NCBI GenBank assembly: GCA_947573605.1
Contig: CANPGM010000006.1
Span: 23,317-87,316 of the forward strand
Origin: an uncultured Roseburia sp.
GTDB taxonomy: Bacteria > Bacillota > Clostridia > Lachnospirales > Lachnospiraceae
Direction: 5' to 3'
Length of the DNA: 64,000 bases
Shown here: positions 28,021 through 35,437 of the stretch, piece after piece
Position numbering within the stretch: the stretch's first letter is position 1
Layout of the letters: each line of letters begins with the position of its first letter
Notes under the pieces: model-generated
The model's input: only the letters and a program-made list of their open reading frames with translations
Database searches by the model: none
What the model was told of the DNA's origin: nothing
Position numbers and translations under genes: made by a program

Positions 28021-28260
28021 TCATTCCCCCTTTGTCTCCTGCATACCGCTATTTTTGCCCGAATATTCCATCTGAAGCTCATCTGCCAGCCAGGCGTCGC
28101 TCATACAATGCATATCGGATACGCCTTCGCTGACCAAACGGTAAACCTCAGAGTGATAGAATAGTTTCAACGCCGTATCCAGTGTGATTCCGGTTTTTTT
28201 TGCAAATTCCCCAATTACACGGGAATACTTTTTCTGCAGCAAAATTGGGTTGGCATTCAT
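28021..28260 (-). CDS. small helical partner protein of DUF3990 cassette
   Basis: 79 residues. 'GEFAKKTGITLDTALKLFYHSEVYRLVSEGVSDMHCMSDAWLADEL' is a recurrent small domain in Clostridia found beside DUF3990 genes; I do not know a function. It overlaps the preceding gene by ATGA, so translation is coupled. No membrane segment or signal. As last gene of a three-gene operon, it may be an antitoxin or specificity partner (inference). Confidence 0.75.
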   Translation of the reverse strand: MNANPILLQKKYSRVIGEFAKKTGITLDTALKLFYHSEVYRLVSEGVSDMHCMSDAWLADELQMEYSGKNSGMQETKGE

Positions 28261-28727
28261 ATACGCTCGCTCCCTTCAAAGTTCAGCTTCTCCAGCGCTG
28301 CTTCCGTTCGGAAACAAAACTGCATGTTTGGTCTTTCATAGCGCAATCGATTAATGGCTTCTATCTTGTTGATCAAACCATCGAAATAAAGTTCAACTGT
28401 ATTAAATACTTTATCATTGGCGACGCCACCTGTTACAATATCATAATCTGAAGTGTCGTTCCCACTACGACAGATTAAAATGAAATTTAACCAATCCTCA
28501 GAATAGGAATCAAACTTTAAGACCTTAAGCTCATTGCAACAGCTTTGATCAAAGTTATACCGGGAAATAATTCCTTCTTTGCCCCGTCGTGTAAATCTGC
28601 CACACCATTTTTCCGCTTGTTCACGAATAGGCGTAGTGTAAAATCCTCTTCCAAAGTCTACATTTGGGCGGGAATGTACAATGTCAGGCTTAACAATTTC
28701 CAAAAAAGAACTGTGATATAATATCAT
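28257..28727 (-). CDS. DUF3990 protein, possible ADP-ribosyltransferase-fold toxin
   Basis: 156 residues. The start 'ILYHSSFLEIVKPDIVHSRPNVDFGRGFYTT' and 'QAEKWCGRF' are typical of DUF3990, a family generally placed with ADP-ribosyltransferase-like folds (H-S and G-x-G-F-Y in the first half). The middle has 'DYDIVTGGVANDKVF'. No catalytic proof is possible by eye. It overlaps both neighbours by ATGA, giving a tightly coupled three-gene unit, an arrangement typical of toxin-antitoxin or stress modules in mobile elements. Confidence 0.75.
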   Translation of the reverse strand: MILYHSSFLEIVKPDIVHSRPNVDFGRGFYTTPIREQAEKWCGRFTRRGKEGIISRYNFDQSCCNELKVLKFDSYSEDWLNFILICRSGNDTSDYDIVTGGVANDKVFNTVELYFDGLINKIEAINRLRYERPNMQFCFRTEAALEKLNFEGSERI

Positions 28728-28963
28728 ACTTCCACACCTCTTTCTTTCATTACTTCCAGAATATCATCCATAATATAATCCTTGCTTTGGGTGTGTAAAA
28801 CCTCATACTCAGGGACAATATAACCATACAGGATATCGCTTTTCTCTGCCAATGCTTCATAAACACGTTCTGCATTCACATTAAGCCTCCGGGCGATATT
28901 TTCAATACAAAATACGGAAAATTCCAATTCCACGGCATTTCTGATTTTTCCGTCATTGGACAT
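28724..28963 (-). CDS. DUF3791 protein
   Basis: 79 residues. 'FSVFCIENIARRLNVNAERVYEAL...SDILYGYIVPEYEVLHTQSKDYIMDDILEVMKERGV' matches the DUF3791 pattern (helical, ending with LHTQ-x-x-Y-I-x-D-D-I). These small proteins nearly always travel with DUF3990 or similar genes, so this is probably its cognate partner. First gene of the unit; AGGAGGC lies before the ATG. Confidence 0.8.
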   Translation of the reverse strand: MSNDGKIRNAVELEFSVFCIENIARRLNVNAERVYEALAEKSDILYGYIVPEYEVLHTQSKDYIMDDILEVMKERGVEV

Positions 28964-28987
28964 GTTTTATGCCTCCTCACTTTATTT

Positions 28988-29236
28988 TTAATCAGGGCTT
29001 TCAGGATTATTGCTCCCCTTTGTCTCGTCATAAGCAAAAAGGAAAGAGTTTTCAATAATCTTTCGGTATTCCATATTCCTGACTTCCAGCAGCAATTTTC
29101 TCTCCTCCGCCTTCAGCCCGGCGTACTGCTCGTCCTGCTCCGCCGCATCCAGATCATAATCCATCTCGCGCAGTATCTCCCCTGTCTTTTCCGCAATTTC
29201 AATCAGTCTCAGGTAAATCTCATCTTTCCGCTCCAT
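28988..29236 (-). CDS. small acidic helical protein, unknown
   Basis: 82 residues, mostly helical: 'DEIYLRLIEIAEKTGEILREMDYDLDAAEQDEQYAGLKAEERKLLLEVRNMEY'. Not recognised. Its ATG is four bases after the HipA-like stop codon, inside the 39-base repeat that is also found after fic; this suggests that it originally followed fic directly. It may be an antitoxin-like partner of Fic or HipA (inference from position). Confidence 0.65.
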   Translation of the reverse strand: MERKDEIYLRLIEIAEKTGEILREMDYDLDAAEQDEQYAGLKAEERKLLLEVRNMEYRKIIENSFLFAYDETKGSNNPESPD

Positions 29237-29265
29237 CCCTTACTCCAGTTCCGCTTCCCAGTCCG
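29227..29265. repeat. 39-base direct repeat, copy 1 (end of hipA-like gene)
   Basis: Identical over all 39 bases to 30236-30274. It encodes the last codons (D-W-E-A-E-L-E), the stop codon and the following ribosome-site/start region on the minus strand. The two copies bracket the HipA-like gene. Confidence 0.95.
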
Positions 29266-30223
29266 TGGAAATACATGATTTTTCATGCTGCATAAGCGCA
29301 GGCTCTAAAAGGTACTTCTGTCTTAATTCCATTCCTTTCAGATAAAACAGCTTCCTGTCCCGGCTGCAGACGGAAACATCTCCATACGTCTCCGGTATTT
29401 GTTCTATAAATTCTTTTATCAACGGCATGTTTTTCCTGATAAGAGGCACATTTTTCTTTAGCGCACGTTTTAAATCCGGATTTTTTACCTTCAGGAGCTT
29501 TTCTGCTGAAAGAATTTTATCGCCCAGCTTATACACTGTGCCCGTCCTTACAGAACTCATCTGCATCCTTTCGCCGTCGCTCATTATTTCCCTGATTTTT
29601 TCATCGCTGTACTTATTTGAAAAAGCGGCTCCATTGTCATACACCGGCGCCATTCTGTACCGTTGGTTCTCATAAAGCAGTCCCCAGTTTCCGTTATTTC
29701 TGTCATTATTGTTGATTAAGATATCAACAACCGCGCAATTCCAGAAATGCTCCTTCAAATCAGGTATCCTTGACAGGATTGGATTGTAACGGAACTGAAT
29801 CATCAGTTCTTCCAAATCAACCGTGTAGGACGAGGTAGAATGCAGGCTTGTTTCAAGCTGCCTTGACAGCTCTTCATTATATATATTTTTAAGCGTCCTG
29901 ATTTCGCGTAACGCGCCTTCTTTTCTGCAAAAATCCCTGCAGGCTACTACCAGCTTGCGGTTCCTTATACCAAGCCTCGTTTCGTGCGCGTCGTACCCCA
30001 GAATAGAATAAATGTGGCTGCCGATGTACTCGGATAAAGGCGACGTCATATAAGATGCAAGCTCTCCCCTCATTCCTTTTGTACTTTTCGGATACTTGAT
30101 AATCCAATTTTCCCCTTCAAAAGAAATCCCTTCCTTATCGCCTGCAAGACCGCCATAGGTACCGTTCCTTTCATTTGTCCTGCAGACATCAAAATCATAT
30201 ATTTTTACCGGCAAATCCTTCAT
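29240..30223 (-). CDS. HipA-like serine/threonine kinase (CtkA type)
   Basis: 327 residues from the ATG at 30223. N-terminal lobe with 'GLAGDKEGISFEGENWIIKYPKS' (ATP-binding Lys), catalytic loop 'VDILINNNDRNNGNWGLL' matching the HipA N-x-D-R-H/N-x-x-N pattern, and metal-binding 'APVYDNGAAF'. So the kinase core looks intact. There is no HipB-like antitoxin gene and no HipA N1 domain, as in the stand-alone CtkA proteins. Oddly, the first codons and ribosome site and the last codons plus stop are identical in DNA to those of the neighbouring fic gene (see repeats). Confidence 0.82.
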   Translation of the reverse strand: MKDLPVKIYDFDVCRTNERNGTYGGLAGDKEGISFEGENWIIKYPKSTKGMRGELASYMTSPLSEYIGSHIYSILGYDAHETRLGIRNRKLVVACRDFCRKEGALREIRTLKNIYNEELSRQLETSLHSTSSYTVDLEELMIQFRYNPILSRIPDLKEHFWNCAVVDILINNNDRNNGNWGLLYENQRYRMAPVYDNGAAFSNKYSDEKIREIMSDGERMQMSSVRTGTVYKLGDKILSAEKLLKVKNPDLKRALKKNVPLIRKNMPLIKEFIEQIPETYGDVSVCSRDRKLFYLKGMELRQKYLLEPALMQHEKSCISTDWEAELE

Positions 30224-30235
30224 CCTCCATATATC

Positions 30236-30274
30236 TCCGCTCCATCCCTTACTCCAGTTCCGCTTCCCAGTCCG
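30236..30274. repeat. 39-base direct repeat, copy 2 (end of fic)
   Basis: Second copy, covering the 3' end of fic and the start of the spacer to the HipA-like gene. A separate 20-base identity joins the two gene starts: 30212-30231 and 31044-31063 (ribosome site, ATG and four codons). Confidence 0.95.
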
Positions 30275-31055
30275 GATAACTTTGAAATTTCCGTTCCTCG
30301 CCAATAAGAAAATCCAGCTCCTTTTCTTCAAGACCTGCCACAATCTCCTTAAAATCCGCATCATTTCCCGTCGTATGAAAGTTTTCTAATGCAGAAATAT
30401 AATCATTCCTCATTTCAACAGGGATACTGATCGGCGCATAACCATGTTTCATGAGCTGGTAGTTCATAATCATGCGGCTTGTCCTGCCATTCCCATCCAT
30501 GAAAGGATGAAGCGAAACAAACCTCAGATGCGTCCAACAGGCCAGTTCAATTGCATTTACCCCGCTCTCCGGCATATTACAGATATTTTTTTTTTCAGAC
30601 AGATCTTCATAAAATTCTTTCATCAGTCCCGGCAGCCTTAAAGGATCAGGACATTCATGGGCGGAACCCTGAATATATACCTGGCGTTCCCTGTAAGTCC
30701 CGCCCGGTAAGATGCGTTCCATCAGTATTTTATGAATCCCCAGAATGATCTTTTCATTGAGATCGCTTCCATTCCTGATCTGGTGCACGGCATATTCAAA
30801 CGCTTTTTTATGGTTAATCTGTTCGTATATCTCCCTCAGGTTTTTATTCGCAGGCGTCGTATTCCGGAGCAGCAGATTCCCTGTTTCTTCTAATGTCAGG
30901 GAGTTTCCTTCAATTGAAGTAGAATCATAGGTGTACCTGACAATAAAACGCTCTTCATAACTGCTGACAAATTCCGGGTTCTGTTTTAAAAATTTCCGGT
31001 TCTTCAGATACTGCTTTTTTTTTCGTTCCAACTGTTCCGAATACAAATCCTTCAT
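30249..31055 (-). CDS. Fic family protein (AMPylase-like), class II
   Basis: 268 residues. Fic core motif 'HPFMDGNGRTSR' at about 180-191 is complete. An N-terminal inhibitory motif '[S/T]xxxE[G/N]' is present as 'STSIEGN' near residue 50, so the protein should be self-inhibited (class II, known from structural work on the family). 'HKILMERILPGGTYRERQVYIQGSAHECPDP' is the usual flap region. Start at 31055 is fixed by an ATGA overlap with the upstream gene. Targets unknown. Its last codons and its start region recur in the HipA-like gene. Confidence 0.88.
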   Translation of the reverse strand: MKDLYSEQLERKKKQYLKNRKFLKQNPEFVSSYEERFIVRYTYDSTSIEGNSLTLEETGNLLLRNTTPANKNLREIYEQINHKKAFEYAVHQIRNGSDLNEKIILGIHKILMERILPGGTYRERQVYIQGSAHECPDPLRLPGLMKEFYEDLSEKKNICNMPESGVNAIELACWTHLRFVSLHPFMDGNGRTSRMIMNYQLMKHGYAPISIPVEMRNDYISALENFHTTGNDADFKEIVAGLEEKELDFLIGEERKFQSYPDWEAELE

Positions 31056-31294
31056 CCTCCATAATAGCGCATACACAATCTGTCAAACTGCTCTTTTGTG
31101 ATAATTCCCTCCGGTACAAGAAATTTTGCTATATTTTCCAGAGAGTCGCAAAGATTTGTATAGCCCCAGTCCTCCTCGGCGTCGGCGCGCTCCAAATCGT
31201 CTATGATATTTTTTACAAGCTGCGGCAGACAATCGTAAAAATCGTCAATTTTTACGCTGTTATCCGTCCAGCGGTAACTTTCCAGTGTTTTCAC
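31052..31294 (-). CDS. small protein upstream of fic
   Basis: 80 residues from a GTG at 31294, chosen because AGGAGG stands nine bases before it; an ATG at 31330 has a poorer site. Sequence 'KTLESYRWTDNSVKIDDFYDCLPQLVKNIIDDLERADAEEDWGYTNLCDSLENIAKFLVPEGIITKEQFDRLCMRYYGG' is split by me only in description: it is helical and acidic, not recognised. It overlaps fic by ATGA. A role as Fic partner is possible but class II Fic proteins carry their own inhibitor. Confidence 0.7.
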   Translation of the reverse strand: MKTLESYRWTDNSVKIDDFYDCLPQLVKNIIDDLERADAEEDWGYTNLCDSLENIAKFLVPEGIITKEQFDRLCMRYYGG

Positions 31295-31469
31295 AGGGCA
31301 ATGCCTCCTATCTCCTTTAACCAGACGCATTCGTTCCGGCCTGAACCGTCAGATATTTCCTGACAGATTCTATCTTATCACAGAAACGGCATTTTATATA
31401 TCCTGTTTTTTATTATTATTTCTATATCATATTTACCCTGTGCATTCTATACTGCTTTTCCTACATGTC

Positions 31470-31610
31470 ATGAGTATCGAAACATACGAAACAATGGCAG
31501 AGACTGCCGCAACAGACGCTGCGATTTCTGAATCAGAGGCAGAGTTCGCACAGGACGGAAAACTCTACGACGTGCGGGAAGCTCTTGCTTCTATAAGGAG
31601 AAAATTATAA
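31470..31610 (+). CDS. 46-residue antitoxin-like peptide, orphan
   Basis: It lies in the 355-base gap 31295-31649, the only plus-strand gene in this part of the element. It reads MSIETYETMAETAATDAAI at the start and ends 'DGKLYDVREALASIRRKL', resembling the C-terminal toxin-binding tail (D-A-R-E-A-L-x-x-L-R-x-K) seen in small RelB-like antitoxins of Clostridia. No toxin gene follows and the ribosome site is poor, so it may be a remnant. The rest of the gap shows nothing except a short inverted repeat (GTCAG/CTGAC near 31351-31366). Confidence 0.4.
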   Translation: MSIETYETMAETAATDAAISESEAEFAQDGKLYDVREALASIRRKL

Positions 31611-31649
31611 AACGGCCGCTTTTACCCTGCCCTGAGAGTTCTTTTTACA

Positions 31650-34600
31650 TCACCGCATAAACCTGTCATAGAACCTCTGCAGCGCGTCCGCGCTCCTCGT
31701 ATTTCCGATTCCGTTCACCCGGATAAATTCCTGCATTTCAAGTACTTCCTCATGCGTGAACGTAAACACTGCCTCCGGCGTATGATTCCTTAAGTTCTCA
31801 AACGCGTCCTCCAGTACCGCCCGGTATTCAGGGTCTTTCTTCCAGATGGAGTTCTCCTCCAGCCCTCCCTTTTCATAAGGCAGGTTATAATATTTCTCAT
31901 TGATAAAACGCGTCGTTCCCGGACGGTCCGTCCGGTCTGAGGTCGTCTGGATGATTTTCGGCGACGTATCTACGATATGCACCGTGATTTGTTTCTCCGA
32001 GCTGTTCCCGCCGCTGTCAACCGCTTTGTATGTCTCCGTCACGTTCCCGCTGTGCCGGAACTGGGTAAAATCGGTTTCCTGATAGTCCGTTACATAAAAC
32101 GAGTTTTCCGCCCGTTTCCCCGGCGCGATTTCTCCGTCCTCAAGGTCAAACGCCGCCGCTTCGCTTAACAGCTCCTCCTCCGTCACAAACCCGCTCTGCG
32201 CCTGCTCCAGCGTATAGTACAGGTCCTTTGCTTTAATTCCCGGGCAGTCGTCCCATACCGCGTAAAGCGTAATGACGGCCCCGTCTTCTTCCGACAGGTT
32301 TAAGATTTCCTCCTCATCCTGATACGCGGCCTCCGTGTCGTCCGCGGAAGTTCCCCAGCCTTTGAACGCGCTGTCCCCGTATTCGTTTTCCCTGCGGTAT
32401 TCATTCGGCGGAAGCGGAAGCTCCTGTCCGTAATAAACCGTAATTTCCGGCATGTCCCCTTCCGTGGCCCCGTTCCTGTCAAACCGGACGGTGTAGCGGT
32501 TCCTTGCATAATAAAGGTTTATGGCAAGCGTCCCGTCCGCGCGTATCGCCGCTTCCTCCGCCGCGGCTCCGTCCGCTTCTCCATGAGAATAAGTAAACCC
32601 GGTCCAGCTTTTCTTTATATCTGCAAACTTCACTGTGCTGCCGACAAGTCCGTTCCCGGTTCCGGTCTCTTCCAGCGTATAGCCGGTTCCGTCCACATTC
32701 ATCCGGTAGTGGCTGACCGTATAGCCCGCCGCATCCGGCTCCCACTGCGCGTAAAGCGTAACCTTCCCGCCGTCCTCCGCAGTCAGATTCTTTACGGACG
32801 CGCCGTCCGCATAGGACGTCCCGCTTCCGTCCGCCGCCGTGTTCCAACCGGTAAACCGTTCGCCCTGCTTTCCGTAAGTGTTGTCTGTCAGGTTATACTC
32901 CGTGTCATACCGGCATTCCATGTCCTCCATGCTTCCGGTATCTGCCCCGTTCCCGTCGAACCCGATCCGGTAGCTGACAGGTTCCGCCCATGCAGTCACA
33001 GCAACGTCCTCCTCCGGCATAGTAAAGACAAGCGGCAGCTCCTCCGATTCCCGGTCTCCGGTCCATTTCCACCATTTGTAGCCCGTTTCCGTCTCTAATT
33101 CCGCTCCAAGCGTGACGGTATCCCCGGCATAATATTCCCCGGCCCCGTCGACAGAGGAAATTCCTTTTTCTTTTACCACGCTTACAGTATATGTATCCCC
33201 TTCCGCGGCGTTCGCCGTCAGCGTCAGGTTCCCCGCAGGCATGGGAAATGTGTAGGTCTTCTCCGCCGTATAAACAAGCTGGAACCTTCCCGCGGGCTTC
33301 GTCCAGTTGATCCATCGGTAATGCGCCATGACCGCGGCGTCAATCGTGACTTCCTCCCCTGCATAATAGCTCCCGGCCCCGCTGACCGACGAAATACCTG
33401 TTCCTGCCTTCAGCGTCAGCGTATATTTTGAGACCGCCTTCCACTGTGCGTAAAGCGTAATCGTTTCCCCCGCTTTTACCGTGGAATTGAACTTCGTAAA
33501 TTCGTAGCGGTCCGGATAGGAAATCCCGCTTCCATCCGCCTTTGTGTTCCAGCCGGTAAATTCATACCCGTTCCGGGAATAAGTATTCGCGGGCAGCCGG
33601 TACGGGGCCTCCGGCTTTAACAGGTACCCACGCTCCTCCATGCTACCGTCCGCGCCGTTTCCGTCAAACCTTATGCTGTAGTCCTGTTCCTTCCAGACCG
33701 CATACATGATATAGTCCGTGCCCCCGGAAGGGTCCGGGTCGCCCCAGACGTTCTCTTTCCCGTACTGGAACGTCCACGACCAGTTGAAGATATACGTCTT
33801 TGTCGGATAATAAAGCGCCCAGTTTTCCTTTGTATTCGCCTCTGTTCCGCCCCACGGCTGCCAGTTCGGGGAATACATCGTAATCCGCTTGTCATCCGAA
33901 AGCCGCCTTACCGTATACCCGACAAACGCGTAGCCCTTCCTGGTAAAGCCGCAGTCCGTCGGCGTCATGGCGTCCAGAAAGGTAAACGTCTCCGGCTCCA
34001 TACTCCCCGTTACTGAAAACGATTCCGTCTCTTCCTTCCCGCGGTACTCGATGTGGTATTCCTTCGGCTTCCACTGCGCGTACAGTGTGAAGGAATCCGA
34101 AAAGCTTCCGTTGGTAAACCAGCTTTTGTCAATCATATAGCTTTTATCCGGATAATACTTCTTCCACTTTTCTTTGTCCATCCCGGCCTCGCCGGCAGCC
34201 GGCTGCCAGCCGTCTGTCGTGTAAATCATGCGGTCCGAGTTGCGGACCAGCGTATAGCCGTCGAAGGTAAAGCCCTTATAGGTAAAGGCGCATTCCTTCG
34301 GGCGGAACGTCCGGCTGAACCGGATCTGCTGCGGCTCCATGCTGCCGGAGGTAATCTCCCCTGTGGCCGCAATATAGCCGGAAGGAATGGTAACGTTGCT
34401 GTTATAGGAAATCGTACTGTATGCGCCTGCCGCCGGAGCGTCCACGGTAAAGGTACAGGTGTGCTTCTCCGTTGACGCTGTGTTCCGTGTGTAAAGAAAA
34501 CGCATGGTATCCACGTCCACTTCGGGACGTCCGTCCAATGTATTCTCTTTCATTTTTCCCTCGATAAGATAATTTTTGTTCATCCATTCCATACAGTCCC

Positions 34601-35420
34601 GGTCGCCCTCGGATCCGGCAATGGCGCGGATAGTGTCAAACATTCCCCTGTTTATCATGTACTTCCTGGGCTGGAAATCATTAATTTCTTTTGATGTGTT
34701 ATCCTCTTTATTCGTCCTTACATACCGCTGATACCAGCTCTCCACTTCGCTGGCGGACGGGTTTCTGCCCGATAAAAACCGGAACGCGTCGCAGATCATC
34801 TGACGCGGGTTGTTCTCCGTCCCGACTGTTGGATAATACGTATAGGACGTCCCGTCCTCGTTCCAGTTTTTCAGGTATTCGTCGCTGATAATGAGCTTCA
34901 TGGCAAGATACGACGGCTCGCCAAAATATTCGCCGCCTACCGAATCCGCCCATTCCTGCAGCCTTGCCGGATAGGAATGGCTGATAATAAGATTCGAATA
35001 GCTGCTGATTTCCGCCGCCGTTGCCGCCCTGTGGTAAAACGCCTGAAAAAGGTTGTCTATCAGCAGGTTTATACTTTTCATATTTACCGTCACTTCACAA
35101 CGGAACTGCACGCCCTCAATGTCTGAAGTTTTGACGGTATAGGTGGAACTTCTTTCTCTGTATATCTCCTCCCACTCACTTCCGTTGTATTGATACCACT
35201 TATATTTTGGGATATCACCGGAAACCTCCGGATCCAGCGTACAGGTAAACGTGGTGTAAGCCCCGTTTTCCTCCGCAGTAATAGTCGCCGTATGATGCGG
35301 GCAGCTTCCCTCCGCTGCATAAACCGCATTTCCGGGCAGAATCCCCGCTGCAAGCAGCACAGCCGCAGTTAAGAATAAAATCTTATTCCATATTCTTTTG
35401 TGAAATTTCTGTATAATCAA
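31650..35420 (-). CDS. large secreted surface protein with InlB-type (Listeria-Bacteroides) repeats
   Basis: 1256 residues from a TTG with GGGAGG upstream. Signal peptide at residues 10-36 ('ILFLTAAVLLAAGILPGNAVYAA'). Residues 40-105 look like an Ig-like domain; 110-290 hold two DUF4214-like segments ('LFQAFYHRAATAAEISSYSN', 'AFRFLSGRNPSASEVESWYQRYV'). From about 330 there are at least seven beta-grasp repeats of the InlB B/Flg_new type, each ending in 'LYAQW' or 'MYAVW', with interspersed 'AGTGISSVSGAGSYYAGEEVTIDA' modules. No LPxTG anchor is seen, so it is either secreted or held by another protein. Adhesion or mating-pair contact is inferred. It follows the CWB2 gene by 17 bases. Confidence 0.85.
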   Translation of the reverse strand: MIIQKFHKRIWNKILFLTAAVLLAAGILPGNAVYAAEGSCPHHTATITAEENGAYTTFTCTLDPEVSGDIPKYKWYQYNGSEWEEIYRERSSTYTVKTSDIEGVQFRCEVTVNMKSINLLIDNLFQAFYHRAATAAEISSYSNLIISHSYPARLQEWADSVGGEYFGEPSYLAMKLIISDEYLKNWNEDGTSYTYYPTVGTENNPRQMICDAFRFLSGRNPSASEVESWYQRYVRTNKEDNTSKEINDFQPRKYMINRGMFDTIRAIAGSEGDRDCMEWMNKNYLIEGKMKENTLDGRPEVDVDTMRFLYTRNTASTEKHTCTFTVDAPAAGAYSTISYNSNVTIPSGYIAATGEITSGSMEPQQIRFSRTFRPKECAFTYKGFTFDGYTLVRNSDRMIYTTDGWQPAAGEAGMDKEKWKKYYPDKSYMIDKSWFTNGSFSDSFTLYAQWKPKEYHIEYRGKEETESFSVTGSMEPETFTFLDAMTPTDCGFTRKGYAFVGYTVRRLSDDKRITMYSPNWQPWGGTEANTKENWALYYPTKTYIFNWSWTFQYGKENVWGDPDPSGGTDYIMYAVWKEQDYSIRFDGNGADGSMEERGYLLKPEAPYRLPANTYSRNGYEFTGWNTKADGSGISYPDRYEFTKFNSTVKAGETITLYAQWKAVSKYTLTLKAGTGISSVSGAGSYYAGEEVTIDAAVMAHYRWINWTKPAGRFQLVYTAEKTYTFPMPAGNLTLTANAAEGDTYTVSVVKEKGISSVDGAGEYYAGDTVTLGAELETETGYKWWKWTGDRESEELPLVFTMPEEDVAVTAWAEPVSYRIGFDGNGADTGSMEDMECRYDTEYNLTDNTYGKQGERFTGWNTAADGSGTSYADGASVKNLTAEDGGKVTLYAQWEPDAAGYTVSHYRMNVDGTGYTLEETGTGNGLVGSTVKFADIKKSWTGFTYSHGEADGAAAEEAAIRADGTLAINLYYARNRYTVRFDRNGATEGDMPEITVYYGQELPLPPNEYRRENEYGDSAFKGWGTSADDTEAAYQDEEEILNLSEEDGAVITLYAVWDDCPGIKAKDLYYTLEQAQSGFVTEEELLSEAAAFDLEDGEIAPGKRAENSFYVTDYQETDFTQFRHSGNVTETYKAVDSGGNSSEKQITVHIVDTSPKIIQTTSDRTDRPGTTRFINEKYYNLPYEKGGLEENSIWKKDPEYRAVLEDAFENLRNHTPEAVFTFTHEEVLEMQEFIRVNGIGNTRSADALQRFYDRFMR

Positions 35421-35437
35421 TTATATCCTCCCGTCTT

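Noticed and set aside
29240..30364. longer start for the HipA-like protein (374 residues)
   Set aside because: The extra N-terminus is the translation of the fic 3' end in another frame; the ATG at 30223 matches the fic-type start context.
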